Shown here piece after piece: positions 16,141-25,655 of a stretch of DNA of 64,000 nt; the first letter of the stretch is position 1, and the number at the start of each line of letters is the position of its first letter. The position numbers and the translations under genes are program-made. This DNA comes from Rhodoferax ferrireducens T118 (GTDB lineage: Bacteria > Pseudomonadota > Gammaproteobacteria > Burkholderiales > Burkholderiaceae_C), in NCBI RefSeq assembly GCF_000013605.1, contig NC_007908.1:310001-374000 (forward strand). Direction: 5' to 3'. The notes below the pieces were generated by a model, which worked only from the letters and a program-made list of their open reading frames with translations, had not been told where the DNA came from and did no database searches.

Positions 16141-17445
16141 TCACTGCAGACGCTGCAGCAAGTCCAGCGTCGGATAACCATCCGTCGGCAGGTCCAGGCT
16201 GCGCTGGTAGCGGCGAATGCCGCGCTGCGTGGCCGGGCCCATCTTGCCGTTGGGCGTACCGCTGTCGAAGCCGCGCGCATTCAGCGCCGTTTGCAGCGCC
16301 AGCATCTGGTCACTCGTCAGGGCGTGCAGGTCGCGCGGCCAGGCGGCCTGGATCGCGGGGCCACCGGCCAGCCGCTGCGCCAGCAGGTGGACACCGAGCG
16401 CGTAACTGGTGGAGTTGTTGTAGCGCAGGATGGTGCGGAAGTTGCTGCCGACCAGAAAGGCTGGCCCGCGCGCGCCAGCCGGAAGCAGGATGGAGCCGTC
16501 GGCAAAGCTTGGCAGCACTGTGCCGTCCATGGCCTGCACGCCCGCGCCTACCCATGCGGCGGTGGGCTGGCGCACATCGGCATCGGTGCGCGCGTAGTCG
16601 AATCCCGGCGGCAAGCGCACCTCGGCCCCCCAGGGCTGACCGGCCTGCCAACCGGAGCCGACCAAAAAGTTGGCGGTGGATGCCATCACATCGGGCACGC
16701 TGCCCCAGATGTCGCGTCGGCCATCGCCATCGGCATCGACCGCGTAGGCCAGGAAGACCGAGGGCAGGAATTGCGTCTGGCCCATGGCACCCGCCCATGA
16801 GCCCACCATCTGCACGCGGACTATGTCGTGGCTCTGCAAGATCTTCAAAGCAACCAGCAATTGGTTGCGCGCCCATGCCTCGCGTCGGCCTTCAAAGCCC
16901 AGCGTCGCCAGGGCGTCGATGGTGGGTAGGTCGCCCACAAAACTGCCGTAGCTGCTCTCCATGCCCCAGATCGCGAGCAGCACCTCGGTCGGCACGCCGT
17001 AGCGCACGGCGATAGGGTCGATTTGCTGCCGCAGTTGCAGCAGCTTGTCTTGCCCACGGGTGACGCGCAGCGCCGACACGGCGGTATCGAGGTAGTCCCA
17101 CGGTGTGCGGGTGAACTCGGGCTGCGCACGGTCCGACTCGATGACGCGTGGCAGGAAGCGGGCGTTGTCGAACGCGATATGCAGCGTGGCCTCGTCAATG
17201 CCAGCCGTGCGCGCGGTGGCGCTGAATTCGGCCACCCAACGGGCAAACTTCTGGCTGTTTTCAACCGCGTCGAGTGTGGCAGGTGTCGCACCGGCTGGTG
17301 TAGGGTTAGCAGAGGTCGTCGATGGTGCCGCTGCCCCGGGCTCGACCGATGGTGTGGAGGCGCAACCCGCAAGCGCCAGGATGGCCAGCAAAGCCGGAAC
17401 CAGCCCGTGGCCAGCGGGTGCGAAAAAATAGGGAGTTGTTGCCAC
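16141..17445 (-). CDS. Lytic murein transglycosylase, MltB type, with peptidoglycan-binding domain
   Basis: A 434-residue lipoprotein: the N-terminus ends in LALAGC, a lipobox. The central SLT_2 domain includes EVLLAIWGMESSYGSFVG, where the Glu of MESSYG is the expected catalytic acid, then AMGQTQFLPSVFLAYAVDADGDG. The last 60 residues (LTSDQMLALQTALNARGFDS onward) are a PG_binding_1 domain. It cleaves the glycan strand to 1,6-anhydromuropeptides at the inner face of the outer membrane. The start is GTG, 2 bases after the stop of the ParB-like gene, so the two are probably co-translated. Confidence 0.9.
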   Translation of the reverse strand: MATTPYFFAPAGHGLVPALLAILALAGCASTPSVEPGAAAPSTTSANPTPAGATPATLDAVENSQKFARWVAEFSATARTAGIDEATLHIAFDNARFLPRVIESDRAQPEFTRTPWDYLDTAVSALRVTRGQDKLLQLRQQIDPIAVRYGVPTEVLLAIWGMESSYGSFVGDLPTIDALATLGFEGRREAWARNQLLVALKILQSHDIVRVQMVGSWAGAMGQTQFLPSVFLAYAVDADGDGRRDIWGSVPDVMASTANFLVGSGWQAGQPWGAEVRLPPGFDYARTDADVRQPTAAWVGAGVQAMDGTVLPSFADGSILLPAGARGPAFLVGSNFRTILRYNNSTSYALGVHLLAQRLAGGPAIQAAWPRDLHALTSDQMLALQTALNARGFDSGTPNGKMGPATQRGIRRYQRSLDLPTDGYPTLDLLQRLQ

Positions 17446-17447
17446 GA

Positions 17448-18236
17448 TCAGCCCATCAATGTCGCTAACTGCGCGCGCAGCTTGGCGTTCTCTGCTTCCA
17501 ACTCAGTGACGCGGGCCTTCAGTGCCGCCACTGAGTCCTCCGCCGAATCCTGGGCCTCGTCAACCGGTGCGCGCTTCTTGCTCTCGCGCACGCGCTTGGC
17601 GGCCTGGCGCAGCAGTTCCTTGCCGCCTTGGGCTGCGGCCACTTGTTCCTGCTCGGGCAGGGTGGCCACCGCTGCGGCGGCGTTGAGCGAGATCGCGCCC
17701 GACTTGACCGCGGCCACCACCTCCGGCGCCGCCTGCTTTTGAATCTTTTCGATCAGCACGACCTGGCTGCTGCTCAGGCGTGCGGCCTTGGCGATGTCTT
17801 CGCGGCTTTTCAGCGGCTCGGTCGTGGCAGGGGCGGCGGGTGTTGACGCGTCTGTGGTCTCGAAAGCGGGTGCCGTGCTGCCAGGCCCCACCGGGGGCGC
17901 TGCCTTGAGGCGTCTGTCGTTCAGGATTTCGCGCTTGCGCAGCGCCAGCACGCCGCGCTGAAAGTCAGACACACTGCGCCGCCCCAGGTGCTGGTCGATC
18001 ATCCACAGGTGGACGTCTTCCATGCTCGTGAACAGCGTGCTTTGCAGGGTCTGGAACGGAATGCCGTGCTTTTGGCAGATGCCATAGCGGTTGTGGCCGT
18101 CCACCAGCACATCACCCCAGAGCACCAGGGCATCGCGGCAGCCTTCAGCCAACAGGCTGCGTTCCAGGGCGTCGTGCTCGTCGGGGGTGAGGGGATCGAT
18201 ATAGGCTTTGAGGTCTTCGTTGACGACGATGTGCAT
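17448..18236 (-). CDS. ParB-like N-terminal domain protein with C-terminal coiled coil
   Basis: A 262-residue protein. Residues 1-100 resemble the ParB/Srx N-terminal domain (YIDPLTPDEHDALERSLLAE, then VLVDGHNRYGICQKHGIP), the fold that binds nucleotides in ParB relatives. A low-complexity Pro/Ala/Thr linker follows, then a helix-turn-helix-like stretch (SREDIAKAARLSSSQVVLIE) and a C-terminal coiled coil with leucine spacing (VAALKARVTELEAENAKLRA). A TTG 19 codons upstream is an alternative start. No ParA partner is adjacent. It may regulate transcription; function unknown. Confidence 0.75.
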   Translation of the reverse strand: MHIVVNEDLKAYIDPLTPDEHDALERSLLAEGCRDALVLWGDVLVDGHNRYGICQKHGIPFQTLQSTLFTSMEDVHLWMIDQHLGRRSVSDFQRGVLALRKREILNDRRLKAAPPVGPGSTAPAFETTDASTPAAPATTEPLKSREDIAKAARLSSSQVVLIEKIQKQAAPEVVAAVKSGAISLNAAAAVATLPEQEQVAAAQGGKELLRQAAKRVRESKKRAPVDEAQDSAEDSVAALKARVTELEAENAKLRAQLATLMG

Positions 18237-18324
18237 GACGGGGGCTACGGGCAGGAAAAGGGCGTGATTGTAGTGGGCTCCTACCCGGCCCAAGCCCGCG
18301 TGGCCCCTGGCGATGCATGGGTGA

Positions 18325-19281
18325 TCAGGACAGCAGTTGCTGCTCCAAATCGTGCAGTACCTGATAGCAAGGCAGCAGCTGGGCCACGCTGCTGTTGGGC
18401 GCGCGCCCTTCGCGGATGGCGGCGAAGAACTCGCGGTCCTGCAGCTCGATGCCGTTCATGGACACGTCAACCTGGCTGACGTCGATCTTTTCTTCCTTGG
18501 CCGTGAACAGGTCGTCGTAGCGTGCGATGTAGGTTGCCGTGTCGCCGATGTAGCGGAAGAAAGTGCCCAGCGGGCCGTCGTTGTTGAAGCTCAGACTCAG
18601 CGTGCAGATGGCGCCGTTGGCGGCCTTGAGCTGGATGCTCATGTCCATGGCAATGCCCAGCACCGGGTGGATCGGGCCTTGCACGGCGTTGGCTTTGACG
18701 ATGGGGCTGCCGCACTGGTAGGCAAACAGGTCCACCGTGTGGGCCGCGTGGTGCCACAGCAGGTGATCGGTCCAGGACCTGGCCTGGCCCAGCGCGTTCA
18801 TGTTGGTGCGACGAAAGAAATAGGTCTGCACATCCATCTGCTGGATGTTGAACTTGCCCGCCGCAATTTGCCGGTGCACATACTGGTGGCTGGGGTTGAA
18901 GCGGCGGGTGTGGCCACACATGGCCACCAGGCCGGTCTGCTCCTGCATGGCCGCCACTTCCAGGGCGCCATGGAGGGTGTCGGCCAAGGGGATTTCCACT
19001 TGCACATGCTTGCCGGCTTTCAGGCAGGCGATGCTTTGCGCGGCGTGCATTTGCGTCGGCGTGCACAGGATGACGGCATCCACTTCGGGCAAAGCCAGGC
19101 TGTCCGCCAGCTCGGTGGTGACGTGCTTGATGCCGTATCGGGCGGCGACTTCTTTTGTTTTTTCCAGATCGCGGCTGACCAGCGAGACAACTTCAACACC
19201 GTCGATGTTCTGGATGCCGTCCAGGTGTTTGATGCCAAAGGCACCGGCGCCGGCGAGGGCGACTTTGATGATTTTGCTCAT
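18325..19281 (-). CDS. ligC: 4-carboxy-2-hydroxymuconate-6-semialdehyde dehydrogenase
   Basis: A 318-residue Gfo/Idh/MocA-family NAD(P) dehydrogenase that oxidises the protocatechuate ring-cleavage product (as its cyclic hemiacetal) to 2-pyrone-4,6-dicarboxylate. The Rossmann motif is VALAGAGAFGIKHLDG at residues 7-22; HAAQSIACLKAGKHVQVEIP and CGHTRRFNPSH follow. Its ATG abuts the ligB stop (TGAATG) with GGAG 8 bases upstream inside ligB. The order I-A-B-C equals that of the pmd operon of Comamonas. It is the last gene of the operon. Confidence 0.94.
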   Translation of the reverse strand: MSKIIKVALAGAGAFGIKHLDGIQNIDGVEVVSLVSRDLEKTKEVAARYGIKHVTTELADSLALPEVDAVILCTPTQMHAAQSIACLKAGKHVQVEIPLADTLHGALEVAAMQEQTGLVAMCGHTRRFNPSHQYVHRQIAAGKFNIQQMDVQTYFFRRTNMNALGQARSWTDHLLWHHAAHTVDLFAYQCGSPIVKANAVQGPIHPVLGIAMDMSIQLKAANGAICTLSLSFNNDGPLGTFFRYIGDTATYIARYDDLFTAKEEKIDVSQVDVSMNGIELQDREFFAAIREGRAPNSSVAQLLPCYQVLHDLEQQLLS

Positions 19282-20609
<1,328 letters not shown>

Positions 20610-20616
20610 GCGTGTC

Positions 20617-21558
20617 TTAGCTCCAGTACAGGCGATTGGGATTGTCGACCAGCAGTTTGCGCTGCAGTTCGGGCGTGGGCGCAATGTGCGGGATGAAGTC
20701 CACCAGCAGGCCGTCGTCGGGCATGTGATCCTTCAAATTCGGGTGCGGCCAGTCGGTGCCCCACAACACGCGGTCTGAAAACTCTTCAACAATGGCTTTG
20801 GCAAACGGGATCACGTCGCGGTAGGCATTTTGCTCGCCGTTCAAGGCCTTGGGGCCGGTCAGACTCAGGCGCTCGGGGCAGCTCACCTTGCTCCACACAT
20901 TGCCGTGCTCGCGCATGAACTTCTGGAACAACGCAAATTGCGGCCCGTCCACCGGCAGCGACACGTCCGGGCGGCCCATGTGGTCCACCACCACGGTGGT
21001 CGGCAGCGCGGTGAAAAAGTCCCACAGCTCGGGCAGGTCCACGGCTTCAAAGTAGATCACCACATGCCAGCCCCAGGCCTTGATGCGAGCGGCGATCTCC
21101 ATCAGCTCGTCCTTAGGCGTGAAGTCCACCAGCCGTTTGACAAAATTGAAGCGCACGCCGCGCACACCGGCGTCGTGCATGGCTTGCAGCTCGGCATCAC
21201 TCACGCTGCGCTTGACGGTGGCCACGCCGCGCGCCTTGCCCTTGCTGCTTCTGAGCGCATCGACCAGCGCACGGTTGTCGGCTCCATGGCAGGTGGCTTG
21301 CACGATGACGTTTTTCTCAAAACCCAGGTGGTCGCGCAGCGCAAACAGCTGGGCCTTGGACGCATCACACGGCGTGTATTTGCGCTCGGGTGCGTAGGGG
21401 AATTCAGCCCCCGGGCCAAACACGTGGCAATGCGCATCCACGCTACCTGCGGGCAACTGGAAGCGCGGCTTGGCCGGGCCGCTGTACCAGTCCAGCCAGC
21501 CGGGGGTCTTGGTGAAAGCTTCGCTTTGGGTGAAATCACCTGTGGTGGGTTTGCTCAT
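20617..21558 (-). CDS. ligI: 2-pyrone-4,6-dicarboxylate hydrolase
   Basis: A 313-residue amidohydrolase-superfamily lactonase that opens 2-pyrone-4,6-dicarboxylate to 4-oxalomesaconate. VDAHCHVFGPGAEFPYAPER near residue 42 gives the HxH pair and substrate Arg region; HGADNRALVDALRSSKGKAR, VRGVRFNFVKRLVDF, VVVDHMGRPDV and the terminal WGTDWPHPN (metal-site Asp) fit LigI. The operon reads onward through ligA. Upstream lies the inserted islet, so its transcription may now need a promoter between 21559 and 21700; I cannot point to one. Confidence 0.95.
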   Translation of the reverse strand: MSKPTTGDFTQSEAFTKTPGWLDWYSGPAKPRFQLPAGSVDAHCHVFGPGAEFPYAPERKYTPCDASKAQLFALRDHLGFEKNVIVQATCHGADNRALVDALRSSKGKARGVATVKRSVSDAELQAMHDAGVRGVRFNFVKRLVDFTPKDELMEIAARIKAWGWHVVIYFEAVDLPELWDFFTALPTTVVVDHMGRPDVSLPVDGPQFALFQKFMREHGNVWSKVSCPERLSLTGPKALNGEQNAYRDVIPFAKAIVEEFSDRVLWGTDWPHPNLKDHMPDDGLLVDFIPHIAPTPELQRKLLVDNPNRLYWS

Positions 21559-21909
21559 GGGGTCACTCGTGCCAAGACAAAAGTTGTGTTGGCTGCATTG
21601 TCAGCAGCCGACTTAACCCTGACTACGTGCATAAGCGGCTAGCTGGTATGCCGCCATGAGATAACTGTAGGCAATCTCAGAAAATGGAAGAAATCGCACG
21701 GCAAAGAATGACCTGCTCATCAACACGGTTTTTGGGAGTCCATGCCGGGTCATGAATGTGTCACCTGCAATCAAGACATTTGGATACTCGAAAATGATTC
21801 TTGAAATTCTCAATCGCGTGCTCATTTCGATGCCGACAATGAAGACTGCAACAACCCCGGAGTGAAATCATGACCACCAACACAAACCACCTATCTGTGA
21901 GTGGAAAAA
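21559..21909. other. Gap at the left edge of the islet
   Basis: About 350 bases between ligI and the MepB-like gene, visibly more AT-rich than the lig genes. On the minus strand a 70-codon frame (21613-21825) reads YPNVLIAGDTFMTRHGLPK, then FLPFSEIAYSYLMAAYQLAA; it looks protein-like but I do not recognise it and it may be a gene fragment. A GGCTG/CAGCC hairpin lies at about 21593-21609. The boundary of the inserted DNA is probably near 21600. Confidence 0.35.
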
Positions 21910-22434
21910 ATGCCCCATCTTGATTCAATGGACTTGCACGCTTTGGTCAAGAATGTGTATGAGTCTGCTGGAATGAAGTTGTCTGATGCCGTTGTGCGCG
22001 AAATGGAAAGTGCGGATTACGGTGCCTGCCGTTTTGAAGTGGATGCAAAGCGTGTCGTCTTTCGTGTGGCCAAGACGACGCCAACCAAAGTTGGCCAGTT
22101 CGTGACACTATGGAAACGTCCGCAGCCAAGCGGTGTAATAGCGCCTATTGATGCCAACGATCCAGTCGATTTTGTTGTCGTGTACACATCGAATACAGAG
22201 AGCTGCGGGCAGTTCGTATTCGACAAAAGCATCTTGATCAAAATGGGCATTCTGTCGAGTCAAAAACATGCTGGAAAACGTGCCATTCGGGTCTATCCGC
22301 CGTGGAGTCATCCGGTCGCCAAACAGGCGGTTAAAACCCAAAGTTGGCAGCTCCCCTATTTCCTCGAATTGGCTGAGGATGGAAGCACCGATCTGGCACG
22401 TGCAAGAAAACTATTTGCGTGCGACCACGTGTGA
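21910..22434 (+). CDS. MepB-family protein
   Basis: A 174-residue cytoplasmic protein with the features of the MepB family: YGACRFEVDAKRVVFRVAKT, TPTKVGQFVTLWKRP, a FVVVYTSNTESCGQFVFDKSI core and RAIRVYPPW with a closing W/F-rich strand (TQSWQLPYFLELAEDG). MepB is named after a gene in the Staphylococcus mepRAB locus and has no known biochemical role. The ATG at 21910 was chosen; a GTG 3 codons earlier is possible. Base composition is AT-richer (one 60-base row is 47% GC by hand). It is the first gene of the islet that splits the lig operon, on the opposite strand. Confidence 0.72.
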   Translation: MPHLDSMDLHALVKNVYESAGMKLSDAVVREMESADYGACRFEVDAKRVVFRVAKTTPTKVGQFVTLWKRPQPSGVIAPIDANDPVDFVVVYTSNTESCGQFVFDKSILIKMGILSSQKHAGKRAIRVYPPWSHPVAKQAVKTQSWQLPYFLELAEDGSTDLARARKLFACDHV

Positions 22435-22507
22435 GACAGATCATGTTGATCGGTTATGCCTGTGTTCCGACACCGGATCAGCACCTTGAGTTGGTGTCGG
22501 CGGCAGT

Positions 22508-22526
22508 TATTCGAGAATCTCGAATA
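22508..22526. promoter_or_regulatory. Perfect 19-bp palindrome, candidate operator
   Basis: TATTCGAGA-A-TCTCGAATA is a perfect inverted repeat with 9-base arms around one central base. It lies 26 bases upstream of the ATG of the alpha/beta hydrolase gene, where a dimeric regulator could block its promoter. No regulator gene is adjacent. It could also be part of a 5' UTR stem, though a one-base loop makes DNA binding more likely. Confidence 0.5.
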
Positions 22527-22552
22527 GCTGAACCCACTTCTAGATATCCAGC

Positions 22553-23386
22553 ATGGAAGTCGCACCCTTGAAACTTCATCAATTTGGCTCCACCCACGGC
22601 AAACTGGTCATCTATTTTCACGGTGCCCCCGGTGCCCCGGAAGAAGGGCAGCTCTTCGACCTGGAAGCAAAAAAGCACGGCTTGACGGTGCTTTGCCTTG
22701 ACCGGTTTGCCATCCATCCTTCTATCACCGGAGAGGCGTATTACCGGCTTCTGGCCGAAGAAATTGCAAAAGAAGCTGGCGGTCAAGCCGTCGATTTCAT
22801 TGGATTTTCCATCGGTGCGTTCATCGCCCTTCAGACTTGCCGGTACATGCCCAACGGGGTCACAAGTCTGCACTTGGTGTCTGCGGCAGCGCCTTTGGAG
22901 GCGGGGGAGTTTCTGCCAGCCATGGCGGGCCAACAGGTGTTTCAACTGGCCAAGGCTGCGCCTGTGCTGTTTCTGCTGTTGTCTTACTGGCAAAGTTTGC
23001 TCGCCTGGCTGGCCCCCAAAGCCTTGTTTCGCTTGCTGTTTGCCAGTGCCGAAGGTGCTGACAAGGCCCTGGCCGCCGACCCTGAGTTTCAGGCCCGCAT
23101 CACCGCCATATTGCGCTCATGCTTTCTGGGCCGCGTGCGGGGCTATGCAAGAGACGTTGGGGCGTATGTGCAGCCGTGGAGCGCCACACTGGCCGACATT
23201 GCTGTGCCCACTCACCTCTGGCATGGTGATGCGGACAACTGGTCGCCGCCGCAGATGGCGCACTACCTGGCATCGGCAATTCCGGGCGCTGCCTCAGCCC
23301 AAAGCTTCAGCGGGCTGTCGCACTACTCGTGCTTGTACCGGGCGGTGCCAGAAATATGCCGGGTGTTGGGCCGGGCCTACACATAG
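22553..23386 (+). CDS. Alpha/beta hydrolase
   Basis: A 277-residue cytoplasmic alpha/beta hydrolase. VIYFHGAPGAPEEGQLFD carries the oxyanion HG, VDFIGFSIGAFIALQTC the nucleophile elbow, the acid is in WHGDADNWSPP, and the His in FSGLSHYSCLYR. A Leu-rich lid region (PVLFLLLSYWQSLLAWLAPK) suggests a hydrophobic substrate. It is preceded by a perfect 19-bp palindrome. It belongs to the islet inserted in the lig operon and runs against it; no link to protocatechuate is apparent. Not related in sequence detail to the two hydrolases at 1.2 and 11.7 kb. Confidence 0.85.
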   Translation: MEVAPLKLHQFGSTHGKLVIYFHGAPGAPEEGQLFDLEAKKHGLTVLCLDRFAIHPSITGEAYYRLLAEEIAKEAGGQAVDFIGFSIGAFIALQTCRYMPNGVTSLHLVSAAAPLEAGEFLPAMAGQQVFQLAKAAPVLFLLLSYWQSLLAWLAPKALFRLLFASAEGADKALAADPEFQARITAILRSCFLGRVRGYARDVGAYVQPWSATLADIAVPTHLWHGDADNWSPPQMAHYLASAIPGAASAQSFSGLSHYSCLYRAVPEICRVLGRAYT

Positions 23387-23719
23387 ACAACAACACCCCG
23401 CGCGCATTTCAGTAAATACCGCCATTCATTCCAACCCAAACCCTACCCCCTGGTTCAGTGCGATGTAGGCAACTGATTGCTTTGAATTGGAGTCGAGCAG
23501 TTTTCTCGGAAACAGTCAGCCAAGAATGAGTGGCAGCAATGGAGCGGAATGTAATTCGGCAGTGCAGCGGGAGCGGGTCTACGGAAATTCGAATTGCCCG
23601 GCTTATACCGGGCATTGGCTCCATGAGCCAAAATGTCAGCTGCGTGGCCGCGAATTCAACCAAGGAGGTACCCGGACTCGACCACAAGCGGACATTTCAA
23701 CCAAAGGCGCAGACGCACA
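23387..23719 (+). other. Intergenic stretch upstream of the SEC-C gene
   Basis: About 330 bases without an assignable gene. It contains two adjacent hairpins: TGCCCGG/CCGGGCA (23595-23614, 6-base loop) and GGCTC/GAGCC (23617-23629, 3-base loop). An AAGGAGG sequence occurs at about 23660 but lies 50 bases before the chosen start of the next gene. The frame of that gene is open upstream to 23633, so the hairpins could be in its leader. Confidence 0.4.
23595..23629 (+). promoter_or_regulatory. Tandem hairpins in the leader of the SEC-C gene
   Basis: Perfect stem TGCCCGG (23595-23601) with CCGGGCA (23608-23614) and loop CTTATA, then after 2 bases a second stem GGCTC (23617-23621) with GAGCC (23625-23629). 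No T run follows, so a simple intrinsic terminator is unlikely. Could be a protein-binding leader or a terminator of the upstream gene working without a U-tract. Confidence 0.4.
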
Positions 23720-25267
23720 ATGAAAGCTATAACGAGATCAAAAGGCGTTACCGACACAGAACGCGTACTAGCTAGACTGTGCGATCAAACGTTCCTGGAT
23801 TTGTGGAGCTATCCGTCGCTCTACACCTCAGAGGGGAGAAAAGGCGACAAAGGTGTTGGCAAAGAGCTGTGCGATATGCTTGTTGTGTTCGGCTCAGACC
23901 TACTGATCTTCTCGGACAAAGACATTAGCTTCAACGCAGAGATTGACGTAACAATTGCCTGGCCTCGTTGGCGACGCAAATCAATCGATGAGTCCAAGAG
24001 TCAGCTCTACGGCGCTTACAAGTGGCTCAAGGAGCACCCCGGCAAACTCTACTTCGACCCTCAATGCCAAAAGCCTTTCCCGTTTATTGAACCCGGCACC
24101 GACTACCGTATCCACTTAATAGCAGTCACGAAGAACACGCAAAAGGCGGCGGCTGAATTGTTCGGGATGAACTCTAGCGGTTCATTCATTTTGTATAGCG
24201 TCGATGCGGATGAAATAGACGATCACCCATTCAGCGTCCTGGACGACCGCAGCAAGCCCTATGTTCACGTCTTTGATGAAGTCACGCTTGAACTTGTGCT
24301 GCGCGAACTGGACACCGCCCCTGATTTCATCAAATATTTGAAGGTGAAAGAAGACGCCATTCGTCGTGGACGTATTCGAGTTATCACGGGCGAAGAGGAA
24401 TTGCTAGCTGTTTACATGAAGCAAGGAGGCCCGATGGTTGATAAGCCTTTCGCTGAATATGAGAAGGCCGCGCCCGCTGAGTTCGAGATCATTCAAATTC
24501 CTGAGGGCGAGTGGGCTGACTATGTGAATTCAGGCGCCCGCGCTCGACTGAAGCAACTTCACAAAGGAAGTTATTTTTGGGATGAGTTGATCTCGCGCTT
24601 CACCAAAGCGATCTTGACGGCCACGGCACCCAACCCGCTCAACGCATCAGTGAATATGCACGAGACAGCGGTTCGAATGCTGGCTTCAGAAACCAGGTTT
24701 ACCCGTGGGCAACTGGCGAAAGAGTATCAAGCAAAAATCCGGGGCACGCCTAGTCATGTAAGAACGTCGAAGATTTTTCGCTCCCCTATCACCCCTCATG
24801 CCTGCATTATTTTGGTGATTATTCCCCAGGATGTTGGTCAAACGTCGGACGAGTATCGAGCAAGACGTCTCGACTTGCTTTATGCGTATGGGCTTGTTGC
24901 AAAGCTAAAAATGCCAGATCTAACGATATTCACAATGATTGGCACGGAGCCAGGTGGCAGTGAACTTCGGTCGGAAGATGTGCTCGCGTTGAAAATTGAG
25001 AAGCTTGGTCCTGAAGAGGTTGCGCAAGCCCAAACACTCATGAAGGACGGCAAGATTCTTAGCCACGTTTGGCATGAGAAGCCAGCTGGCAATGCTGTCA
25101 TCAGCGCCTTTAAAGCGCCGAAAAAAAACACGACTTACAGGAACAAGATGTTCACGCCTGGCAGGAATGACCCGTGCCCATGCAACTCTGGATTGAAGTT
25201 CAAGAAATGTTGCTTTGGCCGAAATGAAGACATTGGTGTGCTTTACGGGCTAGCTAAGCCTCGCTGA
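23720..25267 (+). CDS. SEC-C motif protein with uncharacterised N-terminal domain
   Basis: A 515-residue soluble protein. Residues 483-500 (NDPCPCNSGLKFKKCCFG) are a SEC-C zinc-binding motif like that at the end of SecA. The N-terminal part has GVGKELCDMLVVFGSDLLIF and SDK, where E49, D52 and D66-K67 recall, but do not strictly match, a PD-(D/E)xK nuclease core. SQLYGAYKWLKEHPGKLYFD follows. The middle region is unknown to me. The start at 23720 is the first ATG after the frame becomes protein-like; a longer frame is open from 23633. Composition is AT-richer than the lig genes. It is the last gene of the islet. Confidence 0.7.
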   Translation: MKAITRSKGVTDTERVLARLCDQTFLDLWSYPSLYTSEGRKGDKGVGKELCDMLVVFGSDLLIFSDKDISFNAEIDVTIAWPRWRRKSIDESKSQLYGAYKWLKEHPGKLYFDPQCQKPFPFIEPGTDYRIHLIAVTKNTQKAAAELFGMNSSGSFILYSVDADEIDDHPFSVLDDRSKPYVHVFDEVTLELVLRELDTAPDFIKYLKVKEDAIRRGRIRVITGEEELLAVYMKQGGPMVDKPFAEYEKAAPAEFEIIQIPEGEWADYVNSGARARLKQLHKGSYFWDELISRFTKAILTATAPNPLNASVNMHETAVRMLASETRFTRGQLAKEYQAKIRGTPSHVRTSKIFRSPITPHACIILVIIPQDVGQTSDEYRARRLDLLYAYGLVAKLKMPDLTIFTMIGTEPGGSELRSEDVLALKIEKLGPEEVAQAQTLMKDGKILSHVWHEKPAGNAVISAFKAPKKNTTYRNKMFTPGRNDPCPCNSGLKFKKCCFGRNEDIGVLYGLAKPR

Positions 25268-25655
25268 CGGTTGGTCAGCCAATGCAATGCGAGCCTTGTA
25301 AAGCGTCGGCCCCTTACGCCCTCGCGCCGCGAGGTGAACTGCCGCGTTCAGTGAGCGTGCCATGACCACTTTAGGCACGATGCAGAACGCCATGATCGAC
25401 TTCTGACTGGAGTCAAACTGGGAAGCAGGTAAGCTGCCTGTCATGAGCGGCTCTTATGGGTCTTTCAGCGACAGTAAAGGGCGTGGTCCAGTTCGTCAGT
25501 TTGACTGTTCATGCCGCAGAATAAATTGATTTTCATCCATCGCTGGAACACCCAACCGGTAGGGTTTGAATCCGAACAGTGGCCGGAGCACAGAGGTATT
25601 CGGAGGTCAGGACGAGAGACGTGCAACCTGGCAGCACGGCAAATGCCACAGGCCT
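25268..25655. other. Gap at the right edge of the islet
   Basis: About 390 bases between the SEC-C gene and the convergent end of the dehydrogenase gene. A 64-codon minus-strand frame (25250-25444) reads MARSLNAAVHLAARGRKGPT, then LYKARIALADQPSA; I do not recognise it. No terminator, IS end or direct repeat is clear. It probably holds the right boundary of the inserted DNA. Confidence 0.3.
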
